From Flavobacteriia bacterium (lineage in GTDB: Bacteria; Bacteroidota; Bacteroidia; Flavobacteriales_D; Crocinitomicaceae), in assembly GCA_026391005.1 (NCBI GenBank), contig JAPLEV010000023.1, forward strand, positions 1-38,915: 38,915 nt of DNA, in the 5' to 3' direction. Numbering within the stretch: the first letter of the stretch is position 1; each line of letters opens with the position of its first letter. The notes under the pieces were generated by a model. That model made no database searches and was not told the DNA's origin. It saw only the letters and a program-made list of their open reading frames with translations. Shown here piece after piece: positions 21,001 to 26,563 of this stretch. Both the position numbers and the translations under genes were made by a program.

Positions 21001-23084
21001 GTAAAAGTTGCACCAGCTACACTGGTAGACCATGTCCCAGTTTGAGAGCCACCACTAACCGTTCCATTTAATTGTACCGATGAACCCATACAAAAAGGAC
21101 CATATGAACCGGGCGTTACGATAGCTCCTGGTTGAACAATAATTGTTGAATTGGCAGTAGTAGTTCCGCATTCGTTGGTGGCACTTACAGAAAAAGGGAA
21201 CGTACCATTGACTGGATAAGTGATCGCCCCAGGATTCTGAAGATTAGAAGTTAGAGGATTCGGCTGGCTATTAAGTGGTATATTATTATTCGGGTTAAAA
21301 TTCCAGGCATAGGTAATTGGCGGAGTACCGTAACAAACGTTTGCAGTTAATACAGGCGTAAAGCTTGCCCCTGCACAAATTGGAGCTGGTGGCGTAATTG
21401 AAACCATTGGGGAGGCTTTGATGGTAACAGTAAGTGCCATCGTATCATTCACACACGAATTCCCTGCAATTGCTGTATTTAATCCTGTGATTAGTTGCAC
21501 TGTATAAACCCCAGGACCCGTAAAGTTGAAATTTGGTGTAGCAAGGTTACTATTTGCTGGTGCAACCGCAGGACCTCCTAAGGTGGTGCAATTTTGAGGA
21601 TTTGTTGAGATTACGGACCAATTGTAAAAATTTGAATTATTACACCCGGGAACACTTGAATTATTTACTGGTGTAATAGACACCGGAGAACATCCCGTAT
21701 TAACAGGTAAAGTAAAGGATGCTAAAGTCGGCGCTACAACACATATCGTTTGTGTCATGGTGTCTATACCACAATCATTTCCCACATGTAAAGTAAGCTG
21801 ATAAGTTCCTGGCGTTGTCCATGTAAGAGGAAGTTGCAAAGGACCCTGCGTCCATGATTGCCAATCATAGCCAAACTGAGAATTTGGTAAAAAGCCATTA
21901 CTAGAGCCCAATGTCGCGCCGGCACCAAGCGTATAACCAGAATTCGGCGTGATGGTCCAATAGTGACCGTAAAGAGTATCACAAGAACCGGAAGAAACGT
22001 TTGAACCAGGATCTGAAACATCGTTATATTGTACTGCTGAATTTACACAGACAGGAGAATAAGGAGCTGGTGAAGCGACAAAATTTGCATTAACGCTATT
22101 GGCAACCGAAATTGGACCTATTGCTCCAAAAGTTCCCTGAGGACTGCAACCATTGACGGCTAAAACTTGTATCGCATAGGCATTTTGGTATACAGTGGTC
22201 TGAATTGTAGAGTTTACGCCACAAGAAGTATTCGAGAATTGATGAAAAATGGTGTCTAAGTTATTTGCACCCAATCCATTTATAAAAGTGGTAGGCGAAC
22301 CATCGTTGTAAATAACTTGAAAAGTAGTTCCTATAGATGGTGTGGTTGAAGTTCCTAAGGTAAATGAATAATTATTTGGTAAACACGAAGATGAACCAGA
22401 ACCTGCCAAGGTTATAGCTGGCGCAAAATTCCCAACGTAAACTTGATAAGTGCTTGTTGTAGTGCAACCGCCTGGATATGTTACTGTGTATGATAAGGTG
22501 TAATTCCCTTGTCCCGTATAGGTATGTGGCCATTGAGGTGCCGCACCTGCAGGAATAGTTGAAGTTGTATTGTCTCCCCAACTAATCAAGTAAGTTGTCC
22601 CAGCAGGATTAGAAGCAATGTTTGGATCGGTGAAATTAAAGTTACCAATAGAATTCCCACCACATTTACGAAATATAGTTGCTCCGTTGTAAACAATACT
22701 TGTATAGTTACCATTATTGTTCATGGTTAAAACTGCCTGTGGGGCAGCATTGTTAGTTACCACGACATTTACAGTTGCTGTATTGCCCCCACCCAAACTT
22801 AAGGTGGTAGTAAAATTTCCGTTGTTGTTATAATTTACGGTGTATGGCCCAATCTGGTTCCCATTATTCGGATTACCACCCTGAAATGTCCAATTATAAT
22901 TGGTGTTATTATTGGTTCCTGTTGAAGTATTCGTATACGTTATAGCATTACCCTGACAAAGCGTAATGGTTCCGTTGACAGCGACGGGACTCGTCGTAAA
23001 ACTAGCCTGACCATAGACATGACCTAAAGAAATAAACAGAATTAAATAAAGTAATTTATCTAACTGCCGGTACTTTTTTCTCAC
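9069..23084 (-). CDS. Giant 4671-residue PKD-repeat surface protein with T9SS type B sorting domain
   Basis: A single uninterrupted 14-kb frame. The start is a GTG at 23084: the in-frame stop at 23100-23102 leaves no ATG before the signal peptide (LLYLILFISLGHVYGQ). Residues ~30-700 contain PKD-type and related domains with aromatic/Cys-rich inserts. From ~700 to ~3830 there are about thirty PKD-like units of 90-100 residues, each starting near ICSG/VCGG/SCPG and ending near NGCxG, with a VNPxP linker. Within them a five-unit block is present three times nearly unchanged. Residues ~3840-4570 hold about nine PKD domains (WNFGNGATS, WNFGDGTFS, WDFGDGGTS, WNFGDGTSV). The C-terminus is a CHU_C type B sorting domain (YIPNSFTPDADGENDLWFP, IFNRWGEQVF, GWDGTY). 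Composition is rich in Asn, Thr, Ser and Gly and poor in charge. Inferred role: T9SS-exported surface filament or adhesin. Ligand unknown. No PorP/SprF-type partner is adjacent. Confidence 0.92.
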   Translation of the reverse strand: MRKKYRQLDKLLYLILFISLGHVYGQASFTTSPVAVNGTITLCQGNAITYTNTSTGTNNNTNYNWTFQGGNPNNGNQIGPYTVNYNNNGNFTTTLSLGGGNTATVNVVVTNNAAPQAVLTMNNNGNYTSIVYNGATIFRKCGGNSIGNFNFTDPNIASNPAGTTYLISWGDNTTSTIPAGAAPQWPHTYTGQGNYTLSYTVTYPGGCTTTSTYQVYVGNFAPAITLAGSGSSSCLPNNYSFTLGTSTTPSIGTTFQVIYNDGSPTTFINGLGANNLDTIFHQFSNTSCGVNSTIQTTVYQNAYAIQVLAVNGCSPQGTFGAIGPISVANSVNANFVASPAPYSPVCVNSAVQYNDVSDPGSNVSSGSCDTLYGHYWTITPNSGYTLGAGATLGSSNGFLPNSQFGYDWQSWTQGPLQLPLTWTTPGTYQLTLHVGNDCGIDTMTQTICVVAPTLASFTLPVNTGCSPVSITPVNNSSVPGCNNSNFYNWSVISTNPQNCTTLGGPAVAPANSNLATPNFNFTGPGVYTVQLITGLNTAIAGNSCVNDTMALTVTIKASPMVSITPPAPICAGASFTPVLTANVCYGTPPITYAWNFNPNNNIPLNSQPNPLTSNLQNPGAITYPVNGTFPFSVSATNECGTTTANSTIIVQPGAIVTPGSYGPFCMGSSVQLNGTVSGGSQTGTWSTSVAGATFTPNANALNAVFTPPPNFVGNAVLSLSSGVPPAPCQVTVAQTVISFQTQATVVPGNYSAICMNQVLTLAGQIGGAASSATWTSNVGGTFSNSTSLTSTYTPPVGYVGNIILTLTTNDPAGPCIAVSSSVTIVVNPIPVATVSPLTSVICSGAQVSYNLSSTLANTNYSWQVVTPLPAGVTASTNGTVNSPTSILNVTVTNNSTATQTISYTITPILQGCSGTPITTQITVQPVATNVVNQAITVCPGANIAPAGFASVPVGSTFAWSNTNTNIGLGANGTGNIPSWNAPANNTNVPIVGTISVAPTYNGCAGTPSNFVVTINPTPSVTNISLAQGICSGAPTTAVTWTSGVVASTFAWTAVGSSGSVSGFSASGSGNLPIINGISNSSNTNQTITYTVTATKNGCSGPSTQYVITVYPTPVLTLSANQTVCGGSPTALTSFSNSVAGGNFTWTLSNPGAVPATITGYPNPTPGSGQIPISTINNGGTSPYTLSYQVTPTANGCNGTSAAYTITINPAPTAQFSIANQVICTGGNTQLVTLTSLTAGATFTWSASVPVGLGNFNTISGTNTIPIFNNLTNSGIIPLIVTITAQATTTIGSQCPGASSTYTITVNPSPIAQAAFVSNDTICSGNQINISLTSTTPNALFTWTAANGAGITGGSNSAVSGIFIQQALQNSSSVIGTTTYTITPLSSTCPGTPIVVVAYVNPIAVMTGLAAQVSCPGAAISPNAFTSNPLGSVFSWTNNNITIGLGASGTGNISSWNAPSNNTNVPIVGTINVTPTYNGCVGTASNFVVTINPTPSVTNVVLAQAICSGAPTTAVTWTSGVGGSTFAWTAVGSSGSVSGFSASGSGNLPVINGITNSSNTNQTITYTASATQNGCSGPSTQYVITVYPTPVLTLSANQTVCGGAPTALTSFSNSAAGGNFTWTLSNPGAVPATITGYPNPTPGSGQIPINTINNGGTSPYTLSYQVTPTANGCNGTPAPFTITVNPAPSTQFSIANQTICSSGSTQVVNLTSPTAGVTFAWNVTSILPAGLGNFSPVSGTNTIPVYTNLTNSTPNPIVITITAQATTTGGSICPGSNATYTITVNPSPIAVATFVSNDTICSGAQINIALSSTSPNTAFTWTAANGAGITGGTNSVAAGLTIQQALTNSSAVIGSINYTVTPVTGACTGTPINVIAYINPIAVMTGLAAQVSCPSAAVSPNPFTSNPLGSVFSWTNSNVAIGLGANGAGNIPSWNAPVNNTNVPIVGTINVTPTYNGCVGTPSNFLVTINPTPSVTNAVLAQAICSGAPTTAVTWTSGVGASTFAWTAVGSSGSVSGFAASGSGNLSVINGITNSSNTNQTVTYSVIATVNGCSGNPIQYVITVYPTPVLTLSANQTVCGGSPTTLTSFSNSVAGGNFSWTLSNPGSVPGTVTGYPNPTPGSGQVPASTINNGGTSPYTLSYQVTPTANGCNGTSAPFTITVNPAPSTQFSIANQVICTSGSTQVVNLTSPTAGVTFAWNVTSILPAGLGNFSPVSGTNTIPVYTNLTNSTSNPIVITITAQATTTGGSICPGSNATYTITVNPSPIAVATFATANPSCSNSLVTINLSSSVAGTTYNWTSTATVGITGNTNGNTASISNTLVNSTASLGSATYTITPSANGCIGQAITAVANVNPVATMAALTNISACPGATLTPSVFASIPVGSTFTWTNTTISIGLAANGSNNILPWAAQVNNSVNNLIGTINVTPTYNGCVGTPSSFTATIFPTPQITTPVLVQTLCENTASTAVTFTSNLPNTAMTWTQGATGANLSGMALGSGNNPLPVMTISNTSSVQQSVIYQIQGTSANSCISPVVNYTINVNPIPVLVAPGSQTVCSGSPSSLVAFSADVLGSTFGWSVVAPVVNTLTGFIVSGTSSLSSMTLLNSSATPQTINYTVTPSAASCVGQSLNYSIIVNPSPNVVFSLPNQSICTGSSSNTVNLTSSTPNASITWTASVPNGIGGFVSLSGTNTIPSYTLTNTTANPLTITITAIANTVGNLVCPGVTSTYTIIVSPQPNVSVVVVNNALCSGNTVQISMTSPVAGTTFNWTANASAGTTGASNGSGASISQVLSNSTNTQGTVSYTITTQGPAANVCAGQNVIVPITVEAIPSIQFSAANQAICSGNITQAINLSSNVANTTMAWTAVAPPGISGATLSGSNTIPVQTLTNSTTSPLTITITGNATINGCVGTNSNYTIQVYPNPVIVVTPSVDTICSGSNILAQLSSNILNTTYQWSVNPNVNITGATNGSGSTINQLILNSSAQLQNFSYLITPVAPGPNGGGCPGANATLNVWVNPVALVTFSLPNQTICSGTASQQVSISSATNGAQITWTSSIPAGISGAVASGGATIPIQNLVNNTNAPITIIYSISVSTNSGNCAGALATYSITVNPIPVLSFSAGAQTICSGAQTTAVNLTSNIAAPNAAGLSYSWSAAQPNGISGLVSSGVNSIPVQTLISTNTSPTIITFVGLITYTNNSVACAGASGNYTITVNPLPQVTINSPSPVICSNSTTNICFSSPVLNTSFAYTAVAGPGITGAAAGVGNCITQTLVNSLLTQGTVTYTVVATANGCSGSSASSTILVNPNPVVTATPPVSVCSGQSVGAFNFISTPASATYTWSNSNTTVGLSANGVGNISSWVAPVNLSGGPYVSTVSVIPTLNGCIGPASNFTITVNPTPTLTVNPQTATICSGVAINLNCLSNVASATFSWVTAATNVTGASNGSNGNGAILITQTLTNSGTSVGNVSYTITPQAGLCIGQPVTVPIIVNPIPAVTLTPPTQVICSGANAIINITGSIPNTNYAWTVSNNANVTGAIAGNGNVINQTLTNLSTQSELQNYSVIPSLNGCTGAPVVAVVTVNPTPVITPSLLTQIICSGTSTNILLNSSVLNSTYSYAASSLNGIIGASSGTVSPIAQQLTNPSLQPGTVTYTVTASANSCPSAPVNVVVTVNPSAIVTANQQQVTICSGQNANIQLSSTTVGATFSWTITPNPSITGAANGSGATINQTLTNSTFVQQTFDYVVVPQFGNCTGSQLTIPVIVNPLPQITPGANVSTCISTPPFNLTGFSPLGGVWSGTGITNGPSATFSPAAAGVGSWVLTYSYTNPATGCNNSAVRTVTVNPLPVPLFVMDTLKCINTTVSITNNSTGAVSYAWNFGNGATSTQMNPLYQYPAGGNYTVTLTATSAAGCTASVSHSINIISTPSPSYNASTYSGCGPLSVAFTNTTTGSNITAYFWNFGYPTNGPFSSLNNPGTIIFPEPLLNDTTYLVSLSATNICGSVNYIDTILVFPTPNASFAQNLNNGCSPLPVNFINNSTGAPTAYIWNFGDGTFSTATNPTHTFVTGQNDTTYTITLIAINQCGSDTITDTVHVNPNTVTSFFNTTPISGCSPLVVQFTNFSVGAINYFWNFGDGQVSSAFSPSHTYYQSGVITAQLIVDNGCSYDTSTVQITVFAKPVVNFTVVNDTLCSNQAFTFVNSSGALSNTAWDFGDGGTSNVYSPTYTYSQGGNYMVTLVGTSQTNGCLDTNYVMVHVNPSPVLDYDTNQYIGCVPMLVQFNELSNSANFAFWNYDDNNTGIGLSSTHLYNTAGTYNPTVIAQNIFGCTDTAQFDVYAYPRPTSTFQLSNIQSCYAPLNVSVNNLSQGANAYQWDFGNGFTSALNAPSTIFDTIGNYPVTLIASNQFGCSDTSVQMVNIWPRPVADFTPSINDGCEDLLVQFDNTSSQDANAFLWNFGDGTSVQAFEPNHTYINPGQYNVSLIVMNAFGCFDTLMITNAIAVYSVPQAGFFVSPALITTEDPTIGLINAASGYLYGTYDFGNGIIQSVNTEQYFYGVVDSGLYVITQIVYSSAGCSDTALSYVQINLNSTLYIPNSFTPDADGENDLWFPQGIGIKSIQVSIFNRWGEQVFYTTDLYEGWDGTYLGKMSVDGSYGWKVEARDINDELIIKSGHLILIR
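16001..20288 (-). repeat. Three tandem copies of a ~1.43-kb, five-domain block
   Basis: Approximate copies, in coding order: 20288-18866, 18865-17431 and 17430-16001. The landmark GAAACACTTCCACTAC occurs at 17041, 18475 and 19903, spacings 1434 and 1428 bp (478 and 476 codons). Each copy encodes five different PKD-like domains in the same order (ICSGAPTTAVTW; VCGGxPTxLTSF; ICTxGxTQxV; ICSGxQINI; SCPxAAxSPN). Between copies many stretches of 40-50 bp are identical (for example near 16508/17942 and 18183/19611), and many remaining differences look synonymous. A further, clearly diverged copy continues downstream from about 16000. This indicates recent in-frame segmental duplication on top of an older domain array. 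Confidence 0.88.
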
Positions 23085-23110
23085 GCGTAATTTTAATAGT
23101 TAAATACTAA

Positions 23111-23147
23111 CAAATATAGTGTTTATCTACCTAACTAACTACAAAAA
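23111..23147 (-). promoter_or_regulatory. Putative promoter of the giant repeat gene
   Basis: On the minus strand, TATATTTG (23118-23111) matches the -7 form TAnnTTTG. TTTTTG (23147-23142) lies 23 nt upstream as a -33 candidate. The -7 box ends 26 nt before the GTG start at 23084. Motif match only. Confidence 0.45.
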
Positions 23148-23197
23148 TAAAGGTTGCTATATTTATTTAATAATTACATAAAAATAACACTAAAAGC

Positions 23198-25384
23198 CTA
23201 ACGTGTGAATAACATTTCGCGAAATTTAGGCAATGGCCACAATTCATCTTCTACAAGTAGTTCTAATTTATCTGCGTGATAACGAATTTCATCGAAGTGA
23301 ATCTTAACATTATCACAATAGGCAATCGCCTTATCTTCCGCGTGCTCAATTTTATTAGCCTTTTTTCTTTCCCCAAGCATCACATCAGAAGATTGCTTCA
23401 TTAAATTAATATGCTCACTTATTTTGGTTAACAACTCAAGTTGTGCTTTCGCTTGCCCTTTCCCTTCCTTTTCACCAAATACCTGCATTAATCCTTGCAC
23501 GTTTTTTAAGAGCTTGTTTTGGTATTCAACCGCTGCAGGAATGAAATAATTTTGAACAATATCACCCATTAATCGTGATTCTATTTGAATTTTAAGGATG
23601 TAACTTTCAAATTCAATTTCTGTACGCGCCTCAAGTTCCCTAGGTGTAAGTACGCCCATATCGTCAAAAAGCTTGGCTACATTTTTCCCTTGCCAAATTT
23701 TAATAGCACGCGGCGTATCTTTTATATTGGTTAGTCCTCTTTTTTCAGCCTCTTTCATCCACTCTTCGCCGTAGCCATTTCCTTCAAAACGGATTTTCTT
23801 GGATGCGCTAATCAGCACTTGAAGTTCCTTCAGAATCGCCTCATCTTTACCTTCTCCCTTTAACAATCGAGCATCGATTGACTTCTTGAAAATTTTCAAC
23901 TGATTCGCAACGATTGTATTAACAACTATCATTGCAGATGCACAATTAGCCGATGAACCAACAGCTCTAAATTCAAATTTATTACCCGTAAAAGCAAAAG
24001 GAGATGTGCGATTACGATCGGTGTTATCCAATAAAATTTGAGGGATTTTACCAATATTTAACTTTAGTTCGGTTTTATCTTGAGGGGTCATTTTTCCTGC
24101 CTTAATGTTTTTTTCTAAATCATCTAGTAAACCAGATAATTGAGAACCAATAAAGACTGAAATAATAGCTGGAGGAGCTTCGTTTGCCCCTAAGCGATGG
24201 TCATTTCCCGCCGATGCAATTGCAGCACGCAATAAGTCAGCATGATCATGAATTGCCTTAATGGTATTGACAAAGAACGTTAAAAACTGAAGGTTAGACT
24301 TTGGATTTTTTCCAGGCGCTAATAAATTTACACCAGTATCGGTACTCAGCGACCAATTGTTATGTTTACCAGAACCATTTACACCTTTAAAAGGCTTTTC
24401 ATGCAACAGAACCCTAAAATTATGCTTACGAGCCACCTTCTCCATTATGTCCATTAGCAATAAATTATGATCATTTGCTAAATTACATTCTTCAAAAATA
24501 GGTGCACATTCAAACTGGTTTGGCGCAACCTCATTATGTCGAGTAGTTACTGGGATTCCTAGTTTCAACGACTCCACTTCAAACTCACGCATATACGCAT
24601 TTACACGCTCCGGAATGGATCCAAAATAATGGTCATCCAGTTGTTGTCCTTTTGCTGGTGCATGCCCAAACAAAGCACGACCAGTCAATAATAAATCGGG
24701 ACGAGCATTAAATAAGGCTTGATCTATCAAGAAATACTCTTGTTCCCATCCTAATGTAGCATTGACTTTAGCAACATTTTTATCAAAAAACTGACAAACA
24801 TCCACGGCCGCTTGATCAATCGTAGCAAGTGCACGTATCAGTGGCATTTTAAAATCGAGGGATTCGCCCGTGTAGGAAATAAAAATGGTTGGAATACACA
24901 AGGTTTTACCAATCACAAATGCTGGTGACGAAGGATCCCAAGCGGTATATCCGCGTGCCTCAAAAGTATTTCGGATGCCACCATTCGGAAATGAGGATGC
25001 ATCTGGTTCTTGCTGAATCAATAAATCACCATCAAAACGCTCTATTGCTTTTCCAGGTCCAATGGGTTTAAAAAAAGCATCATGCTTTTCGGCAGTTGAT
25101 CCTGTTAAAGGTTGAAACCAATGCGTATAATGAGTTGCCCCTTTGGAAATAGCCCAATCTTTCATGGCGGAAGCCACTTGATCAGCATTCTTTCGATCTA
25201 AACGAACGCCATGATTCATCGATGCCATCATTGATTTATAGGTATCCGAAGGCAGGTATTCGCGCATCATTTCAGCGTGAAAAACATTAGCACCATATAA
25301 ATCAGACAATCTCCCCTCAAATGAAATATTGATAGGTTCGCGATTTAGTACATCTTGATAGGCATTTAATCGTTTTGAGGCCAT
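23198..25384 (-). CDS. glnN: Glutamine synthetase type III
   Basis: Makes glutamine from glutamate, ammonia and ATP in the cytoplasm; type III enzymes are large homo-oligomers common in Bacteroidota. The frame is open to 25447, but I choose the ATG at 25384 (MASKRLNAYQDVL, 728 residues), which gives the normal family length; the extra 21 residues do not resemble GSIII. Visible family motifs in order are THYTHWFQPLTG, SFPNGGIRNTFEARGY, GWEQEYFLID (~residue 212), HNEVAPNQFECAPIFEE, HEKPFKGVNGSGKHNNWS, NDHRLGANEAPPAII and TGNKFEFRAVGSS. Together these cover the metal, ATP and glutamate sites of the GSIII catalytic barrel, so it looks active. It is monocistronic, and its upstream region (25385-25482) carries a -7-like box and inverted repeats that may mediate nitrogen control. 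Confidence 0.96.
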   Translation of the reverse strand: MASKRLNAYQDVLNREPINISFEGRLSDLYGANVFHAEMMREYLPSDTYKSMMASMNHGVRLDRKNADQVASAMKDWAISKGATHYTHWFQPLTGSTAEKHDAFFKPIGPGKAIERFDGDLLIQQEPDASSFPNGGIRNTFEARGYTAWDPSSPAFVIGKTLCIPTIFISYTGESLDFKMPLIRALATIDQAAVDVCQFFDKNVAKVNATLGWEQEYFLIDQALFNARPDLLLTGRALFGHAPAKGQQLDDHYFGSIPERVNAYMREFEVESLKLGIPVTTRHNEVAPNQFECAPIFEECNLANDHNLLLMDIMEKVARKHNFRVLLHEKPFKGVNGSGKHNNWSLSTDTGVNLLAPGKNPKSNLQFLTFFVNTIKAIHDHADLLRAAIASAGNDHRLGANEAPPAIISVFIGSQLSGLLDDLEKNIKAGKMTPQDKTELKLNIGKIPQILLDNTDRNRTSPFAFTGNKFEFRAVGSSANCASAMIVVNTIVANQLKIFKKSIDARLLKGEGKDEAILKELQVLISASKKIRFEGNGYGEEWMKEAEKRGLTNIKDTPRAIKIWQGKNVAKLFDDMGVLTPRELEARTEIEFESYILKIQIESRLMGDIVQNYFIPAAVEYQNKLLKNVQGLMQVFGEKEGKGQAKAQLELLTKISEHINLMKQSSDVMLGERKKANKIEHAEDKAIAYCDNVKIHFDEIRYHADKLELLVEDELWPLPKFREMLFTR

Positions 25385-25401
25385 AATCTTATAATTTTTT
25401 A

Positions 25402-25409
25402 CAAATTTA
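25402..25409 (-). promoter_or_regulatory. Putative -7 element of glnN
   Basis: TAAATTTG on the minus strand matches TAnnTTTG and ends 17 nt before the glnN ATG at 25384. No convincing -33 TTTG is seen at the expected distance (a TTTTACCC lies near 25424-25431). A weak -33 would fit a promoter needing an activator, but this is inference. Confidence 0.4.
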
Positions 25410-25419
25410 GTAATATATC

Positions 25420-25504
25420 GAGAGGGTAAAAGTATATTTTTTAACATTTTTTCAACAATACCCTCTCTTTTTTAGGGGGTATCATAAAAAAATAAATTTA
25501 TGAT
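25420..25504. promoter_or_regulatory. Cluster of inverted repeats in the glnN/Nudix divergent region
   Basis: Three symmetric elements lie close together in the 194-bp gene-free gap 25385-25578. GAGAGGGTA (25420-25428) pairs exactly with TACCCTCTC (25459-25467) across 30 nt. ATACCC (25458-25463) can instead pair with GGGTAT (25477-25482). ATCATAAA (25481-25488) pairs with TTTATGAT (25497-25504). The first two pairs share an arm, so they would be mutually exclusive in RNA. They could be operator sites or an attenuator-like switch for glnN; no known regulator site was recognised. Confidence 0.4.
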
Positions 25505-25578
25505 CATCCGATGGTTAATATCAACTACAATTCGAAAAGCAATGCGCTTTTTGGTACTTTTATCCAAAAAAGCACAAA

Positions 25579-26214
25579 ATGTCTTTTAAAGAACGATTTA
25601 TAGAGCGACTTAACAAGCAATTACCCGGTGAAAGTGCTCATATTCCATTGCTTCCCGCGGGAAGAAAAGTATCAAGTGAAGTTCGTGAGCATGCGATTAA
25701 GCCAATTGTTTCTGCTGTAGCTTTACATATCTGCATAGAAGAAACAAACGACATCTCTATTATTTTTATAGAGCGTGCCGAATACGAAGGCACACACAGT
25801 GGACAGATTGCTTTTCCTGGCGGAAAAAGAGAAGCTAATGATATAGATTTATTATATACGGCTAGAAGAGAATCAGAGGAGGAGCTCGGAATCCCCATAA
25901 CTGAAGGAACCATGATTGGTAAACTAACCCCTGTTTATATTCCCGTTTCCAACTACGACGTTTATCCCTATGTAATATTACACGATACTTTTCCCGTATT
26001 AAAGCCTGATCTACGAGAGGTGAAGTCTATTATAATTACCTCCTTGCTTGACTTCACAAAGATGGATGCAATACATTATAAAAAAATGTCGATATTAAAA
26101 GATAAACCTTTGGCGAATGTACCTGGCTTTTATATTGAAGATAAATGGCTTTGGGGTGCATCAGCACTGATCGTTAACGAATTGGCTGTCGTATACCGAA
26201 AAGTTGCTAACTAA
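25579..26214 (+). CDS. Nudix hydrolase, CoA pyrophosphatase-like
   Basis: 211 residues, cytoplasmic, no signal peptide. It carries the NudL/CoA-pyrophosphatase signature: HSGQIAFPGGKRE at ~residues 73-85, followed by the Nudix box ending in ARRESEEELGI (~95-105). The spacing between GG and RE is one residue longer than the textbook Nudix box, as is usual in the CoA-pyrophosphatase subgroup. The helix glutamates (E98 and E100-E102) that bind metal are present. Family members hydrolyse CoA or its derivatives to phosphopantetheine and 3',5'-ADP; substrate here is inferred from the signature. It is transcribed divergently from glnN and stands alone. The following gene is convergent. Confidence 0.85.
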   Translation: MSFKERFIERLNKQLPGESAHIPLLPAGRKVSSEVREHAIKPIVSAVALHICIEETNDISIIFIERAEYEGTHSGQIAFPGGKREANDIDLLYTARRESEEELGIPITEGTMIGKLTPVYIPVSNYDVYPYVILHDTFPVLKPDLREVKSIIITSLLDFTKMDAIHYKKMSILKDKPLANVPGFYIEDKWLWGASALIVNELAVVYRKVAN

Positions 26215-26236
26215 ATTGAAATGATTTATTTGATAT

Positions 26237-26256
26237 CTTAAAATACCAATATTAAG
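26237..26256. terminator. Candidate terminator hairpin between convergent genes
   Basis: CTTAAAAT-ACCA-ATATTAAG forms an 8-bp stem with one mismatch and a 4-nt loop. It sits between the Nudix stop and the stop of the lipoprotein gene on the other strand. Short and AT-rich, so tentative. Confidence 0.35.
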
Positions 26257-26258
26257 CG

Positions 26259-26561
26259 CTAGTAGTCTTCGCCGCCGTCACCCTCGTAGTCACCGCCACC
26301 GTAATCACCGCCGTAATCACCTCCGTAATCACCTCCGTAATCACCACCATATTCCTCACTCACTTCCTCTGATGGTATTTCTGGAGGAATATTTATACTC
26401 GGAGGAGAGAGCGTTACCTTAATAGGTTTATCAACCTCTACTTTAATTTTTTTAGCCTCAAAAAGATTATTCTTGATTTCCGCCAGACGATTTTTATCCT
26501 CACATGAGCTAAACACGAATATACCCAGAAAGGCAACTATAAAAAGGAGCTTTTTTTTCAT
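26259..26561 (-). CDS. Small lipoprotein with acidic YGGD-repeat tail
   Basis: 100 residues. The N-terminal hydrophobic segment ends in VFSSC, a plausible lipobox with Cys20 as the lipidated residue. The residues after Cys are EDKN; acidic residues just after the Cys resemble the surface-export signals described for Bacteroidota lipoproteins, but this is only suggestive. A short charged/Pro-rich stretch follows, then a C-terminal tail of YGGD repeats (four perfect, then YGGGDYEGDGGEDY). The tail is likely disordered and strongly acidic and could bind calcium or act as a surface brush; no family recognised. The ATG begins two bases after the stop of the upstream two-TM protein, so the pair is probably translationally coupled and may work together. 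The tail is encoded by a 12-bp DNA repeat, so its length may vary between strains. Confidence 0.75.
   Translation of the reverse strand: MKKKLLFIVAFLGIFVFSSCEDKNRLAEIKNNLFEAKKIKVEVDKPIKVTLSPPSINIPPEIPSEEVSEEYGGDYGGDYGGDYGGDYGGGDYEGDGGEDY
26299..26346 (-). repeat. Four tandem 12-bp repeats (YGGD codons)
   Basis: On the plus strand CCGTAATCACCN recurs head-to-tail at 26299, 26311, 26323 and 26335, differing only in the last base. It encodes the YGGD tail of the small lipoprotein. Being a multiple of three, slippage would change tail length without a frameshift. Confidence 0.9.
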
Positions 26562-26563
26562 AA

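Noticed and set aside
25385..25447. N-terminal 21-residue extension of glutamine synthetase from an upstream start.
   Set aside because: The ATG at 25384 gives the normal GSIII start and length, and the proposed -7 element lies inside the extension.
26299..26346. Possible CRISPR-like or other non-coding repeat array.
   Set aside because: The repeat is only 12 bp with no spacers and is in frame within a coding region as YGGD codons.
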